A DNA stretch of 64,000 nucleotides, taken from NCBI RefSeq assembly GCF_035998295.1, contig NZ_DASYHS010000207.1:5073-69072 (forward strand), read 5' to 3'. The notes under the pieces were generated by a model that was not told the DNA's origin, searched no databases, and was given only the letters and a program-made list of their open reading frames with translations. The DNA is from DASYHS01 sp035998295. Lineage in GTDB: Bacteria; Pseudomonadota; Alphaproteobacteria; Azospirillales; Azospirillaceae. The number at the start of each line of letters is the position of its first letter. Positions within the stretch are counted from its first letter, which is position 1. Positions 33,658-43,181 of this stretch are shown here, one piece after another. Both the position numbers and the translations under genes were made by a program.

Positions 33658-33912
33658 ATGACGACCCCCCGCGACCCGGCGCGCCGCCCGCGGCTCGAAG
33701 CCGTGCTCGGCGCCCTCAGCGCCACGTTCTTCCTTCTCGTGACCCTGCTGCCCATCCCCCTCGGCCTGGTCTGGGTCTGCGCCGACTATGCCGGCCTGCC
33801 GGACGTCGTGCGCGACGGCCTGCCGATCCCCGTCGCCGCCGCCGGCCTCGTCGCCGCCTTCCGCTTCCTGCGCCAGGGCATCGCGCTCGAAGCCGAGCGC
33901 CTGTACCAGTAG
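33658..33912 (+). CDS. Small membrane protein of unknown function
   Basis: 84 residues. Two hydrophobic segments, AVLGALSATFFLLVTLLPIPLGLVW cut at about residues 17-40 and IPVAAAGLVAAFRFL at ~56-70, flanked by Arg. No known family. It ends just before a hairpin shared with the convergent addA. Confidence 0.6.
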   Translation: MTTPRDPARRPRLEAVLGALSATFFLLVTLLPIPLGLVWVCADYAGLPDVVRDGLPIPVAAAGLVAAFRFLRQGIALEAERLYQ

Positions 33913-33920
33913 GAGAAAAT

Positions 33921-33945
33921 CCCCCTTCCGTGCAACGGGAGGGGG
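33921..33945 (-). terminator. Terminator of addA
   Basis: CCCCCTTCCGT (33921-33931) pairs with ACGGGAGGGGG (33935-33945) with one mismatch. On the minus strand it is followed by ATTTTCTC, giving a U-tract for the addA transcript. Confidence 0.65.
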
Positions 33946-33957
33946 TGGGCCCCGCCG

Positions 33958-36900
33958 CTAGGGCGCCCAGCGGTCCAGCAGCGCCGGGCTCAGCGGCATC
34001 AGTCGCGGCCCGTCGGTCCACAGCAGCAGGCAGTGGACCGGCCGGCCCGGGTAGATCAGCGCCAGCGCGGCGCGATACGCCGCCATCTGCTGGAGATAGA
34101 CCGGCGAGACGTCCTCCTCCCGGAGCGGAGGGGGACGGTTCGTCTTGTAGTCGACGACCCACACGCCGTCCCCGTCGACCAGCAGCCGGTCGATCTGGCC
34201 GGACAGCACCCGGTCGGGCGCCACGACGCCGACCACCGGCACCTCCGCCCGGCTGCCCGGCCCGAACAGCCGGGCGAAGCGGGCGTCCTCCAGCACTGCG
34301 ACCGTCTCGCGCGCGATCTCGTCCCGCAGTTCCGCCGTCAGCCCGTGCGCGGGGCGCGCCAGCCAGGTGCGCGCGGCCTCCGCGCGGCTCTCCGGCGCCA
34401 GTTCGGGCAACGTCTGCAGCAGCCGGTGGACCAGCGTCCCGCGCAGGAACCGCGCCCCGTCCCCGGGGCCGAGCGGCGAGCGCACGGCCGGTTCCGGCTG
34501 GTCCGGGCGCGACGGCGTCAGTGGGCGCGACGGCCGCGGCTCCTCGGGCGGCGGCTGGTGCGCCCAGGCCGGCAGCCGGTGGTGCGCCCGTTCGCGCGCG
34601 ACGCCCATGCCGTCGGCGCGCGACGGCACGGTCTGGTGCCCCTTCAGCCGCCAGCCCGGCCCCCGCCAGCCCTGGGGGCTGCGGTCGGTGAAGTCGAACT
34701 CGACCGGCTCGGCCGATTCCTCCATCGCCGCTTCGGCCAGCCGGTACCAGCAGGCCGCGCCGGGGGCGCGCCGCCCCTGCCAGCCGCAGATGTAGAGGCG
34801 GTCCTCCGACCGGGTCAGCGCGACGTACAGCAGGCGGCGGTATTCCTGGTCGCGCCGCCGGTCGGCCCGTGCGCGCGCCTCGGCGCAGCTCCTGTCCTCC
34901 GAGGTCCGGCGCGGCGCGAACAGCGGCACGTCCAGCTCCCCGTCCGGCCACAGGACGCGCGGTCCCTGGGTCGGCACGCCCATGGTGTCGGGCAGGAACA
35001 CGACCGGCGCCTGCAGGCCCTTGGAGCCGTGGACGGTCATGATCCTGAGCCGCCCGCCGTCCTCGCCGTCGTCCTGCTCCAGCTCGCGCTTGATCTCGGC
35101 GTCGCTGGTCTCCAGCCAGTGCTGGAAGCCCTGCAGCGACGGCGGATGGCCGCGCTCGTAGGCGAGGCAGGCGGACAGGAACTCGTCCAGCGGGTCCTCG
35201 GCGTCGGGGCCGAGGCGCGAGAGGATCGCGCGCCTTCCGCTGCCGCCGACGCCGGGATCGGCGGGGCAGGGCGCGCTCAGCACGCCGGCGAACAGCTCGA
35301 ACGGGCGCACGAAGTCGGTCTCGGCCAGGCGCGCGGCCAGCCAGTCGTGGGCGGCGCGCCAGATCCCCGCGAACAGCGTGCCGTCGGCCTCCGCCCGCGC
35401 CGAGAGCGCCTGCCAAAGCGAGCCGCGGCGGTTCCAGGCGATCTCGAACAGCTGCTCCTCCGACAGGCCGATCAGCGGCCCCTTCAGCACGGTGGCGAGC
35501 GTCAGGTCGTCGTCTGGCAGCAGCAGGAAGTTGCCGAGCGCCAGCAGGTCCATGACGCTGATCTGGCTGGTCAGCACCATGCGGTCGACGCCGGCCACCG
35601 GCACGCCGCGTTCCTTGCAGGCGCGCACCAGCTCCTCGACGAAGCCGGTACGCCGGCGCACCAGGACCATGACGTCGCCGGGCTGCACCGGCCGGCCGCG
35701 CGCCTCCAGCCGTTCGCCGCGATCCAGCCAGCCGCGCACCGTCGCCGCGATAACGGCGGCCAGCCGGGCCGACGGCGCGTCGGCGCGCTCGCGCGCCAGC
35801 GGCGGCGCCCAGGGCTCGGGGTCGGGGCGTTCCTCCGGCACGACCGGCGGCCACAGCTCGACCAGCCCGGCATGGCCGCGCCGGAACGGCACGTGGCGGA
35901 TCACGGTCGAGGCTTCGAAGGCGACGCCGTCGCGCGCGGCCTCCATCCGGAATACGCCGTCCACCACCTCCAGCACCGTGGCGGTGGAGCGGAACGAGAT
36001 CTCCAGGTCGACGCGCGACCACAGCGCCTGCGCCTCGGCGACGTGGCGGCCGAAATGGTCGCGCATGCGCGCGAATTCCGCCGGGTCGGCGCGCTGGAAG
36101 CTGTAGATGGACTGCTTCTCGTCGCCGACCGCGAACAGGGTGCGCGTGACGTCGCGCGCCCCGGCGCCGGCGAAGAACTCCTCGGCGATCGCGGCCACGA
36201 CCTGCCACTGGTCGGGGTTGGTGTCCTGTGCCTCGTCGATCAGCAGGTGGTCGAGCCCGCCGTCGAGCTTGAACAGCACCCAGGGTGCGCCGGGATCGCG
36301 CAGCAGGTCCAGCGCGCGCAGGATCAGGTCGTCGTAGTCGAGCCGGGCGCGCCCGCCCTTCAGATCCCCATAGCGATCGAGCAGCGCGTCGGCGAGGCGC
36401 AGCAGCGCCGCCGTCCCCGCGGCGACGCCGGCCGCGCGCACGCGCTCGGTCGCCTCGACGAGCCGTGCCGCCTCGCGCTCCAGCGCCTCGGCCGCCGCGG
36501 GCAGGCCGGCGGCGGCCTTCTTGGTGATCAGCGTCTTGCGAGGCTGGCCCTCGGCGGTCAGGAACAGGCGGGCGAAGGTCTGGAAGGTGACGGCGCGCCG
36601 GTCGGCCGTCTCCAGCCAGGCGCGGATCGCGGTCGCGCGCTCGCGGTCGGCGTCGCTGCCGCCGTCCAGCGCGGTGCAGGCGTCGCGCAGCCCCGGCCCG
36701 TCGAAGGCGTCGTCGCGGCAGATCTCCTCCAGCACGCCGGCGTCGTCGGTGCCCGGCGGCACGCCGAGATGGGCGTACACGGCGGCGATGGTGCCCTCCA
36801 GCCCGCCATGGCGTTCCAGGATGCGGCGGATGCGCCCGCGCTCGGAGGCGAGCATGCGCAGGATCTCGGCGAAGTCGTCCTGGCCGACGTCGCGGGTGAG

Positions 36901-37458
36901 GCGCCGCAGCGCATGGCCGAGCGCGGTGTCGGGCGCGGCGCGCGCGCCGCGCAGCACGCCGTCGCGCGCCTCGGCCAGCAGCTCTTCCGCCGTGCGGTCG
37001 TCCATCACCTCGAAATGCGGCGGCAGGCGCGCTTCCAGCGGGAAGCGGCGCAGCAGCGACTGGCAGAAGGCGTGGATGGTCTGGATCTTCATGCCGCCGG
37101 GGCAGTCGACGACCTGGGCGAACAGGCGGCGCGCGGTCGTGCGCGTCGCGGCGTCGGGGCGCTCGCCGCACAGGTCGAACAGCCGGTCCTCCAGGTCCGC
37201 GTCCTCGGCGGTGGCCCAGCGCGCGAGCGTGGCGTTGATGCGGTTCGCCATCTCGGCGGCGGCCGCCTTGGTGAAGGTGAGGCACAGGATGCGGTGCGGC
37301 GGCGTGCCCGACAGCATCAGGCGCAGCACGCGGTCGGTCAGCACCTTGGTCTTGCCGGTGCCGGCCGACGCCCCGACCCAGACCGAGCATTCGGGATCGG
37401 AAGCCGAGCGCTGCTTCACGTTGGGATCGATCGGGACGACGCGGTCGGCGAGGATCAT
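33958..37458 (-). CDS. addA: Double-strand break repair helicase-nuclease AddA
   Basis: 1166 residues. Walker A VGASAGTGKTKVLTDR at ~28-43, UvrD-type motifs including LLIDEAQDTNPDQWQVV (motif II), FAVGDEKQSIYSFQRADP (motif III) and RLRIMTVHGSKGLQAPVV (motif V). The C-terminal RecB-family nuclease has VDGDGVWVVDYKTNRPPP. With AddB it processes DNA ends for RecA. The usual alphaproteobacterial partner addB lies 2.7 kb upstream rather than adjacent. Start ATG at 37456-37458. Confidence 0.96.
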   Translation of the reverse strand: MILADRVVPIDPNVKQRSASDPECSVWVGASAGTGKTKVLTDRVLRLMLSGTPPHRILCLTFTKAAAAEMANRINATLARWATAEDADLEDRLFDLCGERPDAATRTTARRLFAQVVDCPGGMKIQTIHAFCQSLLRRFPLEARLPPHFEVMDDRTAEELLAEARDGVLRGARAAPDTALGHALRRLTRDVGQDDFAEILRMLASERGRIRRILERHGGLEGTIAAVYAHLGVPPGTDDAGVLEEICRDDAFDGPGLRDACTALDGGSDADRERATAIRAWLETADRRAVTFQTFARLFLTAEGQPRKTLITKKAAAGLPAAAEALEREAARLVEATERVRAAGVAAGTAALLRLADALLDRYGDLKGGRARLDYDDLILRALDLLRDPGAPWVLFKLDGGLDHLLIDEAQDTNPDQWQVVAAIAEEFFAGAGARDVTRTLFAVGDEKQSIYSFQRADPAEFARMRDHFGRHVAEAQALWSRVDLEISFRSTATVLEVVDGVFRMEAARDGVAFEASTVIRHVPFRRGHAGLVELWPPVVPEERPDPEPWAPPLARERADAPSARLAAVIAATVRGWLDRGERLEARGRPVQPGDVMVLVRRRTGFVEELVRACKERGVPVAGVDRMVLTSQISVMDLLALGNFLLLPDDDLTLATVLKGPLIGLSEEQLFEIAWNRRGSLWQALSARAEADGTLFAGIWRAAHDWLAARLAETDFVRPFELFAGVLSAPCPADPGVGGSGRRAILSRLGPDAEDPLDEFLSACLAYERGHPPSLQGFQHWLETSDAEIKRELEQDDGEDGGRLRIMTVHGSKGLQAPVVFLPDTMGVPTQGPRVLWPDGELDVPLFAPRRTSEDRSCAEARARADRRRDQEYRRLLYVALTRSEDRLYICGWQGRRAPGAACWYRLAEAAMEESAEPVEFDFTDRSPQGWRGPGWRLKGHQTVPSRADGMGVARERAHHRLPAWAHQPPPEEPRPSRPLTPSRPDQPEPAVRSPLGPGDGARFLRGTLVHRLLQTLPELAPESRAEAARTWLARPAHGLTAELRDEIARETVAVLEDARFARLFGPGSRAEVPVVGVVAPDRVLSGQIDRLLVDGDGVWVVDYKTNRPPPLREEDVSPVYLQQMAAYRAALALIYPGRPVHCLLLWTDGPRLMPLSPALLDRWAP

Positions 37459-37605
37459 CGGGCTGCCCGGCTGCGGATACCCCCTTGTACCGGAGCGGGC
37501 GGGGGAGGGGGAAGGGCGTTGGCCATGCTCCCCGTGGGCACGTGCGGCGGTGTGCTATATGCGTGGGATTGATGGCCGCGAAGCAAGCCGGCGGTATCCT
37601 GATCG

Positions 37606-38142
37606 ATGAAGCGACGCTCCTTCCTGCTTTCATGCCTCGGGCTCGTCATGGCCGGGAGCGTGCCGTTGGCCTGGCGCGCCTATCCGGCGCCCGAAACGGC
37701 CATACTGCCGCCGGGCGTCCAGGCCGACCGGATCGTGGTTCGGAAAGCCCGGCGGGAAATGACGCTCTGGCGAGGTGGAGAGCCGTTCAAGACCTATGAG
37801 GTGGCCCTGGGGCAGGGTGAGCCGGGACCCAAGCGGCGCGAAGGCGACAACAGAACGCCGGAAGGGATCTACCGCATCAGCGGACGCAATCCGAACAGTG
37901 CCTATCACCTCTCGCTGCGCATCAGCTATCCTGAACCTCGCGACGTCGCAGCGGCGCAGGCCCGTGGAGAGCCGCCGGGGAGCGACATCATGATCCACGG
38001 CATTCGCAACGGGTTCGGCTGGCTCGGTACCCTGCACCGGCAGTTGGACTGGACCGCCGGATGCATCGCCGTGACCAACGCCGAGATCGAGGAGATCTGG
38101 CGGGCGGTCCCGGACGGAACGCCCATCGAGATCCTGCCATGA
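37606..38142 (+). CDS. L,D-transpeptidase (YkuD family)
   Basis: 178 residues. A twin-Arg-like/hydrophobic N-terminus, MKRRSFLLSCLGLVMAGSVP, indicates export, possibly with a lipobox-like Cys10. The YkuD core has GDNRTPEGIY, HG at 131-132 and the catalytic Cys153 in DWTAGCIAVTN (family S-x-G-C, with TAGC here). It probably forms or edits 3-3 peptidoglycan cross-links or anchors proteins. It is divergent from addA. Confidence 0.92.
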   Translation: MKRRSFLLSCLGLVMAGSVPLAWRAYPAPETAILPPGVQADRIVVRKARREMTLWRGGEPFKTYEVALGQGEPGPKRREGDNRTPEGIYRISGRNPNSAYHLSLRISYPEPRDVAAAQARGEPPGSDIMIHGIRNGFGWLGTLHRQLDWTAGCIAVTNAEIEEIWRAVPDGTPIEILP

Positions 38143-38212
38143 CCGGCCCGAAGGCTCTCCTCCCGGGGGAGGGGCAATGGATGAAAAGCCTCCATCCAGG
38201 ACCGTGCACAGA

Positions 38213-38572
38213 TCAAGCCGCATCCAGCGCGGCTACGACTGCCTCGGGGTTCCGCTCGATCACCGTGAGGTAGGCTTGGGACGCTGCATCGGGCACGCGC
38301 CGTCCCTGCTCCCAGTCGCGGACGGTCGCGAGCGGAATGCGAAACCGCTCCGCGAAAGCCGCTTGCGACAGTCCGAGCCGGCCGCGGATGTTCCGGATGC
38401 GGCCGGCGACCGCGAGGCGATCCATTTCCGCATCGGTGAGGATCGGTGCGGCGTCCGGGTTCTCTGCGACCTGACGGGCAATATCGTCGTCGGTCATGGC
38501 GTCGACGACCTTCCAATCGACTTCGCGGAGAGCCTTCTCGGCATCTTCCCTGGTCATCTTCACCGTAGCCAT
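38213..38572 (-). CDS. XRE-type HTH antitoxin paired with BrnT (second copy)
   Basis: 119 residues. The N-terminal half is acidic (TREDAEKALREVDWKVVDAM). The C-terminal XRE helix-turn-helix reads IRGRLGLSQAAFAERFRIP...ATVRDWEQGRRVPD. It closely resembles the antitoxin at 2735-3097 (LGLSQ-x-x-F, RDWEQ or QDWEQ, RRVPD, NPEAV or DPEAV). It overlaps the toxin gene by 13 bases and follows it, as in the first pair. Confidence 0.88.
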   Translation of the reverse strand: MATVKMTREDAEKALREVDWKVVDAMTDDDIARQVAENPDAAPILTDAEMDRLAVAGRIRNIRGRLGLSQAAFAERFRIPLATVRDWEQGRRVPDAASQAYLTVIERNPEAVVAALDAA

Positions 38573-38820
38573 CTGCGCTGCTCCCTGGCGTTGGCCTTAC
38601 GGACGGAGATGAGGCGGTAGGCGTCGCCTCTCATCGTGTAGACGCAGGCGAAGAGGCGTCCGGCAACCAAGCCGTAGGCGACCCGTCGGCTTTCGCTGTA
38701 CTCGCGAGCGTCAGGGATATCGGCGACACAATGCTCCAGGACCATCTGACCGAGGGCGAGCGACACCCCGTGCTTGCTCCGATTGGCCTGATCCTTGGCC
38801 GTGTCGAATTCGATATCCAT
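38560..38820 (-). CDS. brnT: BrnT-family ribonuclease toxin (second copy)
   Basis: 86 residues from the ATG at 38818-38820. MDIEFDTAKDQANRSKHGVS and the C-terminal CVYTMRGDAYRLISVRKANAREQRRW carry the BrnT Y-T-x-R-x-D...R-x-I-S-x-R-x-A signature, shared with the copy at 2500-2763. Toxin first, antitoxin second. It sits in the block that separates addB from addA. Confidence 0.88.
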   Translation of the reverse strand: MDIEFDTAKDQANRSKHGVSLALGQMVLEHCVADIPDAREYSESRRVAYGLVAGRLFACVYTMRGDAYRLISVRKANAREQRRWLR

Positions 38821-38924
38821 GAAGGAAAAATACGGCAATGCCGTATGGCGCGCAAGAAGGAAGCGGCAGAAGGCGACCGGCCCGCGCTTGCTCCTGCGCG
38901 ACGCGCTCGTCCGTGCGCGCAGGG

Positions 38925-39578
38925 TCAGTCCAGCGTGCGGACGGTGCCGTCCGCAAGGCGGAACTCGGCATCGAGGCCGGGAGCCCCATCGGTTCGGGTC
39001 ACGTCGACCAGGCCTTCGCCGCCGAGCGCCGACAGGCAGGCGGTAATGCGCTCGGGCTTCGGATGGCCGACCCTCAGGCGCACCAAGCGGATGCCGAGGT
39101 CGGTCATGGAGGCTGAGGGGTGCGGACCGTCCGGCCAGCGTATCAGGATGGGCAGCGCTCCTTCTCCAGGGATCGCGCCGTCGTCCCGGACCGCGATGCG
39201 CCAATGCAGGTCGTCCCGCCGCACCTCCACCGGCCGCCCCAGATCCTCCGGGCAGCGCCGAAGGCTCGCCTCCAGCTCCGTCGTGCCCGCGACCCATGCG
39301 ATCAGCCCCGGGCGCCGCTGCAGGCGGGCGGCCATCGCCGGGTCGTCGAGCGCGAACCACCGCCGCCTTCCAGGCGGCCCGGCGTCCGGGTCGACGGCGA
39401 TGATCTCCAGGAACACGCCCTCGCCGACCCGCATCAGCCTGTTGTGCGTCCCCATCGACGGATGCTTTCCGCCCGCGGGCATCTCTACTCCCAGGACGTC
39501 CCGGACGTACTCGACGCCCTGCTCCAGCGTCAGGGCCCCGACGACGAGGTGGTCCATGACCAATCGAATACCGGACAT
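38925..39578 (-). CDS. VOC / glyoxalase-like domain protein
   Basis: 217 residues starting MSGIRLVMDHLVVGALTLEQ. DHLVVG with GVEYVRDVLGV, GTHNRLMRVGEGVFLEIIAV and a later half (LGIRLVRLRVGHPKPERI) match the glyoxalase-like domain (PF13468 type) with two beta-alpha-beta modules. Metal ligands are probably His10 and a later Glu. The substrate is unknown. It is divergent from the Lrp-type regulator. Confidence 0.82.
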   Translation of the reverse strand: MSGIRLVMDHLVVGALTLEQGVEYVRDVLGVEMPAGGKHPSMGTHNRLMRVGEGVFLEIIAVDPDAGPPGRRRWFALDDPAMAARLQRRPGLIAWVAGTTELEASLRRCPEDLGRPVEVRRDDLHWRIAVRDDGAIPGEGALPILIRWPDGPHPSASMTDLGIRLVRLRVGHPKPERITACLSALGGEGLVDVTRTDGAPGLDAEFRLADGTVRTLD

Positions 39579-39690
39579 CTCTCCCTCCGTACCGCGCCTT
39601 GATCGGCCTCGGGACGAAGCCTACAGCCCCAGGCGAGCTAAAGGTGTTTGGAGTTGAGCGCGATAACCCTCGTCCGTAAAATGTGTTTTC

Positions 39691-40164
39691 ATGAAGCTGG
39701 ATCAAACCGATAGAAAGATTTTAAGGGAACTCCAGGAGGACGCCTCCCTCAGCCTCGGCGAGCTTGCGGGCCGTGTCGGCCTGTCGCAGATGCCGGTATG
39801 GCGCAGGGTCAGGAGGATGGAGGACGAGGGCGTCATCAGGAAGCGGGTGGCGCTGGTCTCGCCCCACGCGGTGAATGCCAGGGTCACGGCGTTCGTGATG
39901 CTGAAGACCAGTCATCACGACGCGGACTGGTTCGAGCGGTTCTCGGACGCGGTCGCGGCCATGCCGGAGGTCATGGAATTCCATCGCCTGTCGGGTTCCG
40001 TCGACTTTCTGCTCCGCGTCGCGCTCCCCGATCTCGACGGCTACAGGGATTTCTACAGGCGCCTGATCGGGGCGGTGGACTTCGTCGACGTCTCCACCGC
40101 CTTCGCCTTCGAGACCCTCAAGCAGACCACGGCCCTGCCTCTCGATTTCGTCCAGGACCCCTGA
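39691..40164 (+). CDS. Lrp/AsnC-family transcriptional regulator
   Basis: 157 residues: an N-terminal HTH, KLDQTDRKILRELQEDASLS then LAGRVGLSQMPVWRRVRRMEDEGVI, and a C-terminal RAM ligand-binding domain with VMEFHRLSGSVDFLLRVALPDLDGY. It is a typical feast/famine regulator length. The divergent VOC gene is a possible target by position only. Confidence 0.92.
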   Translation: MKLDQTDRKILRELQEDASLSLGELAGRVGLSQMPVWRRVRRMEDEGVIRKRVALVSPHAVNARVTAFVMLKTSHHDADWFERFSDAVAAMPEVMEFHRLSGSVDFLLRVALPDLDGYRDFYRRLIGAVDFVDVSTAFAFETLKQTTALPLDFVQDP

Positions 40165-40190
40165 GGCCGCGGGCCGGGGCGACCGCGCGC

Positions 40191-43181
40191 TCACTCCCCG
40201 CCGTCGCCCCCGCCCGTAGCCCATTCCTGCACCCGCGCCAGATGCGCATAGTCGCTGTAGCGCGGTGCGCGGTCCGGGCGCGGCAGCGCGCGGTAGGGGG
40301 TCGCCGGGTCGTCGAAGGCGCGGATCAGCGCCAGCAGCCCGTCCCGCGCCTCGGCGACGAGGCGCGCCACGTCCGATCCCTCGATCGGGATCTCCTGGCC
40401 GGCCGGCTCGCCTCCGGTCAGCTTCCAGAACGCCAGCTCCGTCACCGGGCGCGGCTCCAGCCCCTCGAAGGCGCCGGCCGCGGCCATCGCCGCTTCCAGC
40501 GGCAGCTGCGGCGCGAAGCCCAGTGCGATCTCGCCCGCGCCCGGCGGGCTGCCGGTCTTGTAGTCGAGGATCGCGAGGCTGCCGTCCGGCAGCAGGTCCA
40601 GCCGGTCCGCGGTGCCGGTCAGCGTGAACGGCCCCGCCGGCCCGTCGAGGACGAGGGTGCCCTTCGCCTCCGTCGCCAGCGTGCGGATCGTCGCCCGCCG
40701 CTCGGTCTCGCGCGCGACGAACCAGTCCGCGATCCGCTCGAACCGCGGCCACCAGAACGCCCACACGTCCGGCCGGGCGAGGTGGTCGCCGAACGCCCGC
40801 TCGCCCTCGGCCTTCAGGCGCTCGGCCGCATCCGCCGGCAGCGCGCCCGGATGCGCGCGCAGGAACGCGTCCAGCGCGGCATGGATGAACTGCCCGCGCT
40901 CCGCCGCCCCCGGGTCGGCCGCGATCGGGTCGAGGGCGGACAGCCGCAGCACGTGGCGCGCATAGACCGCGTAGGGGTCGCGCATCCAGGTCTCGACCTG
41001 CGTCACCGACAGCTTGCGCGGCCGGGCGCGCACCGGCGGGCGCGGTTCCGGCGGGGCCGCCGGGCGCACCGCGCCGGGCCGGTCCAACTCGGCCGCCCAG
41101 GCGAGCCAGCGCGCGCCCTCGCCGCCGATGCGGTCGTCGAGGCCGAGGCGGGCCAGCACCGTGTCCAGCCGCAGCAGCCAGCGCGACGGCACTGTCGGCG
41201 TCCCGTCCACCCGTTCCGACCGGGTCAGCACGACCTCGTCGGCATGGGAGAGCTGGGCGAAGTCGTGCGCCGACAGCCCGATCCGCCGCTCCGGCGTCGG
41301 CAGGCCGAGCGACTTGCGCATCGGGCGCGACAGCCACGGATCGGCACCGGGGTCCGGCGGCCAGGTCCCCTCGTTCAGCCCGCCCAGGATCACAAGGTCG
41401 GGCCGCTGCAGCCGCGCCTCCAGCAGGCCGAGGATCGCGAGCCGCGGATGCCGGCCGTAGCGCGGCCGCACCGCCGGTGCCGCCGCCAGCAGCGCTTCGA
41501 ACAGGCGCACGTAGCCGGACCCCGTCAGCGGCGGGAAATCGGCCGCCGCGCGCAGCAGCTCGTTCAGGAACCGCGCCGCCGCCTCGCCGTCCTCGTGCCG
41601 CCACAGCCGCTCCGGCCCGATCTCCCGGTTGGATGCCGCCAGCGCCTCGGCCAGCTCGCCATGCAGCGCCAGCCACTGCGCGAGGGGACGGGGCTCCGGT
41701 GCCGCCAGGGCGTCCAGCCATGGCTGCATCAGCGTGCCGAGAGGCTCCAGCCAAGCCGCCAGCCCTTCCGGTGCGCGCTCCGCCCCCGCCAGCGCCGCTT
41801 CGATGCCGGGGAAGCCCGGCCCCGGCCGAGGGCCGCGCAGCACCGCCAGCTCCAGCCGGCGCGCCATCGCGCGGAACGCGGCCGGGTCGCGCCCGGCGGA
41901 GGTGAGGGGGTGCTTCAGCAGCTCCAGCAGCCGCACCGGTTCCGCCTGCCGGAAGCCGCAATCCGCGACGAGGCGCAGGAAGGTGCCGGCGGCGGTGTCG
42001 CGCAGCGGGCGGCCGCCCGAATCGTCGATCGCGATGCCCCAGCGGCCGAGCGCAGTCGCGACCCGGCGCGCCAGATTGCGGTCCGGCGTCACCAGCGCCG
42101 CCGTCCGGCCCGGCGTCTCCAGCGCCTCGCGCAGCATCAGCGCGATCGCGCCCGCCTCCTCGCGAGGGCCGGGGCAGTCGATCCGGGTGACGCCGGCCAG
42201 CGCCGCCTCGTCGATGTCCGCGAGGTCGCGCCACGCCTCGGTCGTCGCCGCCGGGCGCAGCGCCTCGGCGATCAGGCGCGTGCGCGCGGCGCGGGGCCGG
42301 CTGGCCCGGGACTGGCCGGCATGCACGTCCTCCCAGGGCCGGACGTCCTCGCGCCGCGCGCCCAGGGACTTGAGCAGGCAGGACAGCTCGTATTGCGGAT
42401 GCGCCTCGTCCAGCGCCTCCCAGCTCCGCTCGTCCATGTCGCGGTCGAGGCCCGGCAGCACCACCATGCCCCGGGGCAGCGCCGCAACCACCGACAGCAG
42501 GCCGGCGGCCGCCGCGCTGACATGGGTGTGGCCGGCGGCGATCACCGGCCCCGCCGGCGGGCGTTCGCGCCACAGCGCCGCCTGCGCCTCCAGCATGGCG
42601 CGGCTGCGTGTCGCCGCGTCCACCGCCCCCTCGGCCGCCTCGATCAGCGGCCACACCTCGCGCAGGATCTTCAGGAAGTCGAGCGTGATCTGCCAGTGCC
42701 TGGCGTGGTCCTCGGGCACGATGCCGTCCAGGCGCTCCGCGCCGACGCCCTCGGCGATCATCTGGTCGCGCAGCCGGCACAGCTCGACCGACAGGCGCGC
42801 CGCCTGGTCGGGCGCCTCGGTCGCGCCCGACCGCAGGATCGCCTGCGCCAGGAGGAGCTGGCGGCGCACCTCGTCCATCGCCGGCGGCAGCTCCAGCCCT
42901 TCCGCCAGGCCCGGCAGGTCGGCGAGGCCGAGCGACAGCTCGTCGGCGTCCAGGTCGCCGATCGGGCTCATCCTCGGCAGCAGCTGCGGGCTCCCGCGCG
43001 AGATGCGCAGGAACGCCTCGCGCAAGGTCCGGCAGGCCCTGCGGTTGGGCAGCAGCACCGTGCACCCCGCCAGCGCCAGCGGGTCGTGGCCGATCCGCTC
43101 CAGGATGCCCGCCGCCAGCGCGTCCACGAAGGGCAGCGCCGGCGCGATCGTGTACAGGCCCGGGATCAGCTCTCCGCGCAT
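40191..43181 (-). CDS. addB: Double-strand break repair protein AddB
   Basis: 996 residues from the ATG at 43179-43181 (MRGELIPGLYTIAPALPFVD). It has the alphaproteobacterial AddB signatures VLLPNRRACRTLREAFLR near the start and DLVILGGLNEGTWPPDPGADPWL mid-protein. The C-terminal RecB-type nuclease domain includes LDLLPDGSLAILDYKTGSPP. No Walker A is seen, as expected for the structural/Chi-reading subunit. It overlaps the murU 3' end by 16 bases and so belongs to the tsaE operon. Confidence 0.95.
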   Translation of the reverse strand: MRGELIPGLYTIAPALPFVDALAAGILERIGHDPLALAGCTVLLPNRRACRTLREAFLRISRGSPQLLPRMSPIGDLDADELSLGLADLPGLAEGLELPPAMDEVRRQLLLAQAILRSGATEAPDQAARLSVELCRLRDQMIAEGVGAERLDGIVPEDHARHWQITLDFLKILREVWPLIEAAEGAVDAATRSRAMLEAQAALWRERPPAGPVIAAGHTHVSAAAAGLLSVVAALPRGMVVLPGLDRDMDERSWEALDEAHPQYELSCLLKSLGARREDVRPWEDVHAGQSRASRPRAARTRLIAEALRPAATTEAWRDLADIDEAALAGVTRIDCPGPREEAGAIALMLREALETPGRTAALVTPDRNLARRVATALGRWGIAIDDSGGRPLRDTAAGTFLRLVADCGFRQAEPVRLLELLKHPLTSAGRDPAAFRAMARRLELAVLRGPRPGPGFPGIEAALAGAERAPEGLAAWLEPLGTLMQPWLDALAAPEPRPLAQWLALHGELAEALAASNREIGPERLWRHEDGEAAARFLNELLRAAADFPPLTGSGYVRLFEALLAAAPAVRPRYGRHPRLAILGLLEARLQRPDLVILGGLNEGTWPPDPGADPWLSRPMRKSLGLPTPERRIGLSAHDFAQLSHADEVVLTRSERVDGTPTVPSRWLLRLDTVLARLGLDDRIGGEGARWLAWAAELDRPGAVRPAAPPEPRPPVRARPRKLSVTQVETWMRDPYAVYARHVLRLSALDPIAADPGAAERGQFIHAALDAFLRAHPGALPADAAERLKAEGERAFGDHLARPDVWAFWWPRFERIADWFVARETERRATIRTLATEAKGTLVLDGPAGPFTLTGTADRLDLLPDGSLAILDYKTGSPPGAGEIALGFAPQLPLEAAMAAAGAFEGLEPRPVTELAFWKLTGGEPAGQEIPIEGSDVARLVAEARDGLLALIRAFDDPATPYRALPRPDRAPRYSDYAHLARVQEWATGGGDGGE

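Noticed and set aside
34033..37572. Long plus-strand open frame opposite addA, with similar ones opposite addB, divL and ahcY
   Set aside because: They mirror strongly conserved genes on the minus strand and show no domains. Long antisense frames are expected at this GC content.
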